From Desulfobacterales bacterium (lineage in GTDB: Bacteria; Desulfobacterota; Desulfobacteria; Desulfobacterales; JAFDCJ01): a stretch of 5,242 nt of DNA. Below the pieces are notes generated by a model. It was given only the letters and a program-made list of their open reading frames with translations. It did not search any database and was not told where the DNA came from. The stretch is from the NCBI GenBank assembly GCA_020345785.1, contig CP070771.1, positions 1,570,658-1,575,899 of the forward strand, read 5' to 3'. Of this stretch, positions 1 to 4,570 are shown piece by piece. The position numbers were made by a program, and so were the translations under genes. Position 1 is the first letter of the stretch; each line of letters opens with the position of its first letter.

Positions 1-596
1 GTCATGGCTTCGACCTGATCGTGGGTGACATAGATCATCGTCGAACCGAGGGCGGAATGCAGGTTTTCAAGCTCCACTCTCATCTGCACGCGTAGGGCGG
101 CGTCGAGGTTGGAAAGGGGTTCATCGAAGAGAAAAACGCGAGGCTGTTTGACAATTGCCCGGCCGATGGCAACGCGCTGGCGCTGCCCGCCGGAAAGTTG
201 CCCCGGTTTGCGGTTGAGATATTCTTCCAACTGCAGAATGCGAGCCGCCTCCTGGATGCGTCGCTTTCGCTCGGTGGTTTCTACCTTGTTGACTTTGAGC
301 CCGAATTCCATATTTGAGCGAACCGTCATGTGGGGATACAGGGCGTATGACTGAAACACCATCGCCACCCCGCGCTCCGCTGGGGGAACATCGTTCACAC
401 AATCGCCCCCGATCAAGATCGAGCCGCTGGTGATATCCTCCAGCCCGGCGATGGCTCTGAGCAGGGTCGATTTGCCGCAACCGGAAGGTCCCACGAAAAC
501 GACGAACTCCCCCTCTTTAACGTTGAGCGATACGTCAAAAATGACCTGGAGATCTCCGTAATGTTTGTTTACATGTTCAAGTGATACCTCGGCCAA
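1..596 (-). CDS. ABC transporter ATP-binding protein, MalK/UgpC family (3' end outside window)
   Basis: This is the nucleotide-binding subunit of a carbohydrate-type ABC importer; it hydrolyses ATP on the cytoplasmic face of the permease pair. The visible 198 residues carry all ATPase motifs in order: Walker [10 protein letters not shown] (36-44), Q-loop Gln82 in [11 protein letters not shown], signature LSGGQ (134-138), Walker B VFLFDEP (154-160), D-loop SNLD (162-165) and switch His192. Family members are about 350-380 residues, so the C-terminal TOBE/regulatory part lies beyond base 1. I chose a TTG start at 596-594: no ATG or GTG is in frame nearby, GGGGAG (610-605) lies 8 bases upstream, and the product then begins LAEVSLEHV, which lines up end to end with the N-terminus of E. 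coli MalK (MASVTLRNV). It is divergent from the binding-protein operon and is its natural ATPase. The substrate is not readable from this subunit. Family call is secure; the start is fairly secure. Confidence 0.96.
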   Translation of the reverse strand, partial: MAEVSLEHVNKHYGDLQVIFDVSLNVKEGEFVVFVGPSGCGKSTLLRAIAGLEDITSGSILIGGDCVNDVPPAERGVAMVFQSYALYPHMTVRSNMEFGLKVNKVETTERKRRIQEAARILQLEEYLNRKPGQLSGGQRQRVAIGRAIVKQPRVFLFDEPLSNLDAALRVQMRVELENLHSALGSTMIYVTHDQVEAM

Positions 597-604
597 TGTG
601 ATTT

Positions 605-610
605 CTCCCC
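605..610 (-). promoter_or_regulatory. Ribosome binding site that supports a TTG start for the ATPase gene
   Basis: Read on the minus strand this is GGGGAG, followed by an 8-base spacer and TTG at 596-594. In-frame codons further upstream contain no ATG, GTG or TTG close enough to a Shine-Dalgarno sequence, so this site decides the start codon. Confidence 0.6.
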
Positions 611-691
611 GATGAATTCGGCATCTGATTTGCTGCGAATGTCCAATTTCTCTGCAAAGTTACCATTTTTTAGGCACGACTACCGTAGCAC

Positions 692-731
692 AAAAAAAAC
701 ATTTGTAAAATGAAAATTACATGCGTATATT
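692..731 (+). promoter_or_regulatory. Candidate sigma70 promoter with upstream A-tract, for the binding-protein operon
   Basis: TTGTAA (703-708) is a 4/6 match to the -35 consensus and is separated by exactly 17 bases from TATATT (726-731), a 5/6 match to the -10 consensus. An unbroken run of eight A residues (692-699) lies just upstream of the -35, where an UP element would sit. Transcription would start near base 738 and give a leader of about 143 bases before the ATG at 881. The call rests on consensus matching alone. Confidence 0.55.
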
Positions 732-747
732 GGTCGGTAGAAAATCA

Positions 748-804
748 GGCGGCAGAGAAATGCCCTACTAAGGGGACGCCCAATCCGCCGCATATTTTTA
801 TTTT
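748..804 (+). promoter_or_regulatory. Possible leader RNA structure upstream of the binding-protein gene
   Basis: Inside the predicted 5' leader, GGCGG (748-752) can pair with CCGCC (785-789), enclosing a small CCCT/AGGG hairpin (763-766 with 771-774, loop ACTA). A T-rich stretch (793-804) follows. The order of stem then T-rich run resembles an attenuator, but the stems are short and the outer loop is long. It may be chance pairing in a GC-rich segment. Confidence 0.2.
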
Positions 805-823
805 GGGGGGCCGGCGACGATAT

Positions 824-834
824 TGACGTCGTCA
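824..834. promoter_or_regulatory. 11-bp perfect palindrome, candidate operator
   Basis: TGACG-T-CGTCA is a perfect 5-1-5 inverted repeat lying 46 bases upstream of the binding-protein start codon and about 90 bases downstream of the predicted transcription start. A longer, overlapping pairing GACGA (816-820) with TCGTC (829-833) is also possible. A dimeric repressor site in this position would act as a roadblock. No regulator gene is present to link to it. Confidence 0.3.
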
Positions 835-880
835 GCGTTAACCTGCACCTTTAACAATAACAAAGGCAAAGGAGGTAAAA

Positions 881-2218
881 ATGAAAGTTAGATCTGTGGT
901 ATTTTCGGTTGCTATTTTGCTGGCAGTTTTTGCGGCAGCCGCCCAGGCCTCGGCCTGGTCTCTGGAGGAAGCGGCCAAGCCATACGCGGGAACGGAGCTG
1001 GAAGTCGTGTTCCTCCTGCGTCCGGGGTATGAAGCAGCGGAAAAGATGATTCCTGAATTTGAAAGTAAAACCGGCATTAAAATCAACATTATCAAACATC
1101 CCTATGAAAACTCGCTCAGCGAACAGGTGCGTGATTTTGTGGCGAACGGAGATCTGGACATCGCCCTGATCGACCTGGTGTGGATCGGCAACTTCGCCGA
1201 AAACGAGTGGATTGTGCCCATCGAAAAATTCACCAAAAACCCGGATCTGCTGGATCCGGAGCTCGATCTCGATGATTTTTTCCCCTTGGTCCTGGATGCC
1301 TTCGGCGCCTGGAATCGGGTGGTCTACGGCCTGCCGTTCGACAATTACTCGGGCCTGATGTTTTACAACGAGTGCATGCTCAAAGAGGCCGGCTTCGACC
1401 GTCCGCCGGAGACCTGGGCCGAGTTGAAAGACGTTTACGGGCCGAAGCTGACCAAGAACGGCAAATACGCATTTGCGCTTCAATCCAAGCGCAATGAAAC
1501 CCAATCCTGTGACAGCTTTGCGCGGGTCCTCTGGCCCTTCGGCGGTTCTTTTTTGGACAAGAAATTCAAATCCAACCTGCTCAGCGATGGAAGCCAGGCC
1601 GGGCTGAAGTTCCGGCAGGAGCTGATGAAGTATATGCCCCCCGGCATCGTCTCCTATGACCATGCCGAAACCGTCAATGCCCTGGCTCAGGGTGATGTCG
1701 CGATTATCACGGAGTGGTCCGCCTTCTATGCCACCCTGACCAATCCGGAGACTTCAAAAATCGTCGACTGTATCAAAGTCGCCGCGGAGCCCAAGGGTCC
1801 GGCCGGCCGCAAACCGGCTCTGGGCGGTTTTTCCCTGGCGGTCGCATCCCAGGCCGACGAAAAGGAACAGGCCGCTGCCTGGCTTTTCATTCAATGGGTG
1901 ACCTCCAAGGCCAACGCCAAGAGATACTTGGAGCTTGGCGGCGTCCCGGCCCGCAAAAGCGTCTACAAGCTGCCGGGTGTGGCTGAAAAGTACGGCTTCG
2001 TGAATGCGCTCGTCGAATCCTGGCAGGAAGGCGTGCCGGAGTTCCGGCCGCGCTTTGCGGAATGGCCTCAGATGACGGAAATCGTTCAGGAGTGGGGCAC
2101 CAAGATCATGCTGGGAGAAGTTACCACCGAGGAGGGTGCCAAAGAAATCGGAACCCGGGTCGAATCCTTGCTCAAGGATGCCGGCTACTATGACGGTAAG
2201 AAACCTCTTGCTCAATAA
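881..2218 (+). CDS. Extracellular solute-binding protein, family 1 (CUT1-type ABC importer)
   Basis: This is the periplasmic receptor that captures the substrate and delivers it to the permease pair encoded downstream. The 445-residue length is typical of the family. A Sec signal peptide is clear: MKVRS, a hydrophobic core at residues 6-21, then AQASA with cleavage after Ala23 or Ala25. No lipobox cysteine is present, so the mature protein should be soluble in a periplasm. Family landmarks include LDIALIDLVWIGNFAENEWIVP (around 90-110, split here by position only), the hinge-proximal segment VVYGLPFDNYSGLMFYN (about 147-163), GDVAIITEWSA (about 271-281) and the C-terminal AAWLFIQWVTS helix region. 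The ATG at 881 has an ideal ribosome site, AAAGGAGGT, at 868-876. Ligand type (sugar, polyol, glycoside) cannot be told by eye. It is the first gene of the operon, followed by a hairpin and the permeases. Confidence 0.95.
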   Translation: MKVRSVVFSVAILLAVFAAAAQASAWSLEEAAKPYAGTELEVVFLLRPGYEAAEKMIPEFESKTGIKINIIKHPYENSLSEQVRDFVANGDLDIALIDLVWIGNFAENEWIVPIEKFTKNPDLLDPELDLDDFFPLVLDAFGAWNRVVYGLPFDNYSGLMFYNECMLKEAGFDRPPETWAELKDVYGPKLTKNGKYAFALQSKRNETQSCDSFARVLWPFGGSFLDKKFKSNLLSDGSQAGLKFRQELMKYMPPGIVSYDHAETVNALAQGDVAIITEWSAFYATLTNPETSKIVDCIKVAAEPKGPAGRKPALGGFSLAVASQADEKEQAAAWLFIQWVTSKANAKRYLELGGVPARKSVYKLPGVAEKYGFVNALVESWQEGVPEFRPRFAEWPQMTEIVQEWGTKIMLGEVTTEEGAKEIGTRVESLLKDAGYYDGKKPLAQ

Positions 2219-2233
2219 TCGCTGTTAGCCCAT

Positions 2234-2280
2234 GATTGCGGGAAGTACGGCATGTCGCCCGCCTTCCCGCAATCAATTTT
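2234..2280 (+). terminator. Intercistronic 12-bp stem hairpin (partial terminator or mRNA-stabilising element)
   Basis: GATTGCGGGAAG (2234-2245) and CTTCCCGCAATC (2263-2274) are perfect 12-base inverted repeats around a 17-base loop, which itself can form a small GGC/GCC stem (2249-2251 with 2257-2259). The short tail AATTTT (2275-2280) is only a modest T-run, so this is at best a leaky terminator. Its place just after the binding-protein stop codon and before the permease genes fits a device that keeps receptor mRNA more abundant than permease mRNA. Confidence 0.75.
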
Positions 2281-2296
2281 GCAGCAGTCCATTCAA

Positions 2297-2311
2297 AGGA
2301 AGCAGTTTCCT
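2297..2311 (+). promoter_or_regulatory. Ribosome binding site of the first permease, inside a small stem-loop
   Basis: AAGGAAG (2296-2302) is the only Shine-Dalgarno-like sequence before the ATG at 2314, with a long spacer of 11 bases. AGGAA (2297-2301) can pair with TTCCT (2307-2311) around a 5-base loop, which would hide the site or alternatively shorten its effective distance to the ATG. The stem is short and its effect is speculative. The site supports the ATG at 2314 over the TTG at 2236, which has no ribosome site. Confidence 0.4.
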
Positions 2312-2313
2312 AC

Positions 2314-3192
2314 ATGCTCAAAATCAGACGTCCACGGCTGACATGTTTTGCATTTATCGCACCGGCTGTAATCAGCCTCCTGGCGATTGGTATTGGCCCT
2401 CTGGGTTTTGCCGTTTACACGTCAATGCACAGATATCAGCTGACCAATTTGAGACAAACGCCGTTTCTGGGACTGGAAAACTACCTGACGGTTTTGACCG
2501 ATGAAGTGTTTTGGGAAGCCATGGGCCGCACGATGAAGCTGCTGATCATCGTTTTGCCCATCCAGATTGTCATCGGCATCGGCATCGCGCTGTTACTCCA
2601 CAAACCGGGGATGTCTCTGCTGCGGACGTTGACCCGCTTGAGTCTGGTGGTTCCGATGGCAACGACCTATGCCGTCGTCGGCCTGCTCGGACAGGTCACC
2701 TTCAACATCAAGTACGGCGTGGTCAATCAACTCATCGGCTTTCTCGGAATCGCCCCCATCAACTGGATCGGTGATCCGAATAACGCCTTTATCGCCATCT
2801 GTTTCTGGGACGTCTGGCAGTGGACGCCGTTTTGCAGTCTCGTATTGCTGGCCGGATTGACCATGGTGCCCGAAGAGGTGGAGGAGGCTGCCCGCCTGGA
2901 AACCAGCAACTGGTGGACGGTATTGCGGTATGTCCAGTTTCCCTTCCTGATTCCCGGACTGACCGCAATCCTGATCCTGCGAACGGCCGATACCTTGAAG
3001 CTATTTGACATGGTTTTCACCATGACGCGCGGCGGGCCGGGAAGCGCCACGGAACTGATCAGCCTGATGATTCAACGGGTCGGGTTTCGTGGATTTGACC
3101 AGGGGCTTGCCTCGGCGCAAGCGATCATCCTGTTGGCCCTGACCATCATCCTGTCACAGCTATATATCCGGTTTTTTTATCGTGAGGTATGA
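2314..3192 (+). CDS. ABC sugar transporter permease, MalF-like (first membrane subunit)
   Basis: This inner-membrane subunit forms half of the translocation path. The 292-residue product has six likely membrane segments (about 11-34, 74-95, 108-130, 157-181, 212-226 and 268-288) and the N-terminal pattern basic residues, then FAFIAPAVISLL, typical of short MalF-type permeases. The cytoplasmic coupling loop starts EEVEEAARLETSNWW (187-201) and ends in FPFLIPG. It keeps the EAA triad (191-193), but Thr197 occupies the position of the usual conserved glycine. FDMVFTMTRGGPGSAT (231-246) is another family hallmark. I start at the ATG at 2314: an in-frame TTG at 2236 would add 26 residues, but it lies inside the intercistronic hairpin, lacks a ribosome site and adds a non-family N-terminus. 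The stop overlaps the start of the next permease by 4 bases (ATGA). Confidence 0.93.
   Translation: MLKIRRPRLTCFAFIAPAVISLLAIGIGPLGFAVYTSMHRYQLTNLRQTPFLGLENYLTVLTDEVFWEAMGRTMKLLIIVLPIQIVIGIGIALLLHKPGMSLLRTLTRLSLVVPMATTYAVVGLLGQVTFNIKYGVVNQLIGFLGIAPINWIGDPNNAFIAICFWDVWQWTPFCSLVLLAGLTMVPEEVEEAARLETSNWWTVLRYVQFPFLIPGLTAILILRTADTLKLFDMVFTMTRGGPGSATELISLMIQRVGFRGFDQGLASAQAIILLALTIILSQLYIRFFYREV
3184..3188 (+). promoter_or_regulatory. Ribosome binding site that questions the start of the second permease
   Basis: GAGGT (3184-3188) directly abuts the ATG at 3189, too close to serve it, but stands 6 bases from an in-frame GTG at 3195. By spacing, GTG is the better start; by the ATGA overlap with the previous gene, ATG is the more usual one. 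The two choices differ by two residues only. Confidence 0.45.
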
Positions 3193-4067
3193 TTGTGAGT
3201 AATGACAGCGTAATATCCCCTGGAACACCGCGTGCGGCCAAAGGCGCCGGTGCAAGAAAACACCGTCTGTCAACTGAGGTGGCTTTGCTGGTCCTCATTA
3301 TGGTCTTCTGCATATTTCCGTTTTACTGGATGGTGACGACCAGCCTGAAAACCCAGATGGAAGCGCTGGCTTCGCCACCGACCTGGATTTTTGAGCCCAC
3401 CTTCACCAATTACATCGAGGTTTTATTCAAAGATAAAGTCGGGGAAAGCCTGATCAACTCGGCCATCGTTGCCGTCTGCACAACCGCACTGGCCCTTATT
3501 CTCGGCACCCCGGCGGCCTATGCCCTGAGTCGGTTCGAGTTTCGCAGAAAAAAAGATCTCTGGTTCTGGTTTATCACCAATCGAATGGTCAGCCCCATCG
3601 TTCTCGCGCTGCCATTCTTTCTGATCGTGCGAAAGCTTGGCATGTTGGATACCCACATCGTGCTGATCTTGATCTACCTCACCTTCAATCTGCCGATCGT
3701 GATATGGATCTGCACCGACCAGTTCCGCTCGATTCCGCGCGATCTGGACGAAGCGGCGGTGCTAGATGGAGCCAAACCGTTTCATATTTTTTGGAAAATC
3801 TGCCTGCCCCTGGCGGCTCCCGGAATTGCCGTGTCCGCCATATTTTCCTTCATTTTCTCCTGGAACGAACTGATGTACGCCCTGGTGCTGACTCGCAAAG
3901 TAGCGAAAACCGCGCCGGCCATGGCCGTGGGGTTTATGGAAGGCTATCACCTGCCCTACGGGAAAATCATGGCGACCAGCACCCTGATCGTGATTCCGGT
4001 CATCGTTTTCGCCCTGATCGCCTCCAAGCATCTCGTTCGCGGTCTGACCATGGGAGCGGTAAAATAA
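3189..4067 (+). CDS. ABC sugar transporter permease, MalG-like (second membrane subunit)
   Basis: This is the partner inner-membrane subunit; with the MalF-like protein it forms the heterodimeric channel contacted by the ATPase. The 292-residue product has a basic N-terminal tail, a first membrane helix around 30-51 with the hallmark FPFYWMVTTSLK (43-54), and further helices near 90-113, 125-147, 157-175, 213-235 and 260-280. The EAA coupling loop is canonical: DEAAVLDGAKPFHIFW (187-202) followed by LPLAAPG, with Gly194 in place. NYI near 74-76 and SWNELMYALVLT also match CUT1 members. The gene overlaps the previous one by ATGA, implying translational coupling. A GTG at 3195 is an alternative start with better ribosome-site spacing. 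No strong terminator is seen after the stop. Family call is secure; substrate unknown. Confidence 0.94.
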   Translation: MIVSNDSVISPGTPRAAKGAGARKHRLSTEVALLVLIMVFCIFPFYWMVTTSLKTQMEALASPPTWIFEPTFTNYIEVLFKDKVGESLINSAIVAVCTTALALILGTPAAYALSRFEFRRKKDLWFWFITNRMVSPIVLALPFFLIVRKLGMLDTHIVLILIYLTFNLPIVIWICTDQFRSIPRDLDEAAVLDGAKPFHIFWKICLPLAAPGIAVSAIFSFIFSWNELMYALVLTRKVAKTAPAMAVGFMEGYHLPYGKIMATSTLIVIPVIVFALIASKHLVRGLTMGAVK

Positions 4068-4079
4068 CTTCTTTTTAAG

Positions 4080-4379
4080 ATGCGGCCGGAGGACCAATCT
4101 CCGGTAAATGAGGCCGCCCCGCCCGTTGGTGGTTTCTCGAATCCAGACCCTATTCTATTCCCACGCCTGCCCTTGAATATACATTCATTCGATGATAACT
4201 TCCCGCTAATTTATTTTATTTGGCAGAGAGGGTTGCTGACCAACGAGAAGATCGGGGCCATGTTTGACTTGACTTATTCAGCGGTCAGTCACAGTGTAAA
4301 AGCAGTTAAAGCCGGGCTTGCAGCAGACGATAAATTTCGAGAATACTTTGAGAGTTTGAATTCACAATTCAAGGTTTGA
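4080..4379 (+). pseudogene. Probable remnant: C-terminal tail of a REP-associated tyrosine transposase (IS200-like)
   Basis: The open frame gives 99 residues. Residues about 40-99 form a coherent helix-rich domain: FPLIYFIWQRGLLTNEKIGA (41-60), then MFDLTYSAVSHSVKAVK (61-77), then a charged helix ending LNSQFKV. Recalled from family knowledge, this matches the DnaA-like helix-turn-helix tail of REP-associated tyrosine transposases (typically IYFLW..G..TN..IG..FGLTYSAVS). The N-terminal catalytic part, with its HUH and tyrosine motifs, is absent; the first ~39 residues are proline-rich and look like non-coding sequence read through. The ATG at 4080 has no ribosome site, and the next Met is residue 61, inside the domain. 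It follows the permease stop by 12 bases. I infer a decayed mobile-element fragment; a small free-standing DNA-binding protein is the alternative. Confidence 0.6.
4082..4117. repeat. GC-rich imperfect palindrome just after the transporter operon
   Basis: CCGGAG (4086-4091) pairs perfectly with CTCCGG (4099-4104) around a 7-base loop. An outer GCGG (4082-4085) can pair with CCGC (4114-4117) across a 9-base bulge. There is no T-run after it, so it is not a textbook intrinsic terminator, though it could protect the operon's 3' end. Its shape, a GC-rich bulged hairpin, is reminiscent of REP-type palindromes, and it stands beside a REP-transposase-like remnant. A single copy in the window cannot establish a repeat family. 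Confidence 0.4.
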
Positions 4380-4400
4380 CACCTATGCTGTCCCTTTTTT
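4378..4400 (+). terminator. Weak hairpin with T-run after the transposase-like remnant
   Basis: GACA (4378-4381) and TGTC (4389-4392) form a 4-bp stem around a 7-base loop, and a run of six T follows at 4395-4400. The stem is short for a terminator. The sequence could equally be a boundary of the former mobile element. Confidence 0.25.
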
Positions 4401-4438
4401 ATTTGAATTTGCATTTTTGAATATGATAAATGCATAGG
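4382..4438. repeat. Nested inverted repeats in an AT-rich spacer
   Basis: Two perfect 7-bp pairs are present. CCTATGC (4382-4388) matches GCATAGG (4432-4438) at long range. TGCATTT (4410-4416) matches AAATGCA (4428-4434) around an 11-base loop. The two right arms overlap at 4432-4434, so the pairings exclude each other in part. A direct repeat TTTGAAT (4402-4408, 4416-4422) lies within. This could be an element end, an operator region or simply chance in AT-rich DNA. Confidence 0.35.
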
Positions 4439-4480
4439 CAAATGATTTTAGTAAGTTAGTATCATGAACGCGATACAAAG

Positions 4481-4570
4481 ATGACAGATGGATTTTTCAG
4501 TGGCTTGGCCCGATTGCACGGCGTTCCGCAACGGCGCGGCGAAGGAGGAATTAAAGGAGGATTAGAATGA
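4481..4570 (+). other. Two overlapping short open frames ending at the methyltransferase start (possible leader ORFs)
   Basis: One frame runs from ATG at 4481 for 29 codons and stops with TGA at 4568-4570, overlapping the methyltransferase ATG as ATGA. A second runs from ATG at 4488 for 25 codons, reads MDFSVAWPDCTAFRNGAAKE and a short acidic tail, and stops with TAG at 4563-4565, one base before that ATG. The second has the more coding-like third-position GC. Neither has a strong ribosome site; only AAAG precedes 4481. I recognise neither peptide. One could couple translation to the methyltransferase, or both may be accidental. Confidence 0.2.
4542..4561 (+). promoter_or_regulatory. Tandem Shine-Dalgarno sequences before the methyltransferase
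   Basis: AAGGAGGA occurs twice, at 4542-4549 and 4554-4561, 12 bases apart. The second copy lies at ideal spacing from the ATG at 4567. The first has no start codon at a useful distance and may act as a standby site or be a small duplication. Confidence 0.7.

Larger units (their letters stand above)
597..880. promoter_or_regulatory. Divergent intergenic control region between the ATPase gene and the binding-protein operon
   Basis: These 284 bases contain no open frame I would defend and separate two divergently transcribed transporter units, so they must hold the promoters of both. The central part (about 660-735) is AT-rich, with an A8 run at 692-699. A rightward promoter candidate (703-731), a small leader structure (748-789) and an 11-bp palindrome (824-834) are listed separately. 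On the minus strand I see only weak promoter matches: TTTACA at 710-705 has no good -10 at 16-18 bases. Co-regulation by a local repressor or activator is an inference from the arrangement; no regulator gene is in the window. Confidence 0.7.

Noticed and set aside
121..480. 119-codon minus-strand frame inside the ATPase gene
   Set aside because: It is on the same strand as the ATPase but in another frame. The ATPase frame carries all Walker, signature and switch motifs through this stretch.
597..720. Minus-strand promoter for the ATPase gene
   Set aside because: TTTACA (710-705) is a fair -35, but nothing at 16-18 bases resembles TATAAT; other pairs have wrong spacing. A promoter must exist, but I cannot place it.
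851..1663. Long minus-strand open frame of 270 codons opposite the binding-protein gene
   Set aside because: It is a shadow of the receptor gene: the plus-strand product matches a known family with a signal peptide and ribosome site, while the antisense product shows no recognisable domain.
2236..2313. N-terminal extension of the first permease from a TTG at 2236
   Set aside because: The TTG lies in the left arm of the 12-bp hairpin, has no ribosome site, and adds 26 residues unlike the short cytoplasmic N-terminus of the family.
4068..4080. T-rich stretch after the second permease as a terminator
   Set aside because: CTTCTTTTTAAG has no stem before it; the only nearby hairpin (4086-4104) lies downstream of the T residues, in the wrong order.
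4399..4427. Sigma70 promoter with -10 TATGAT (4422-4427) for the methyltransferase
   Set aside because: The -10 is good, but at 16-18 bases upstream only T/A-rich sequence without a -35 match is found, and the -10 lies within a hairpin loop.
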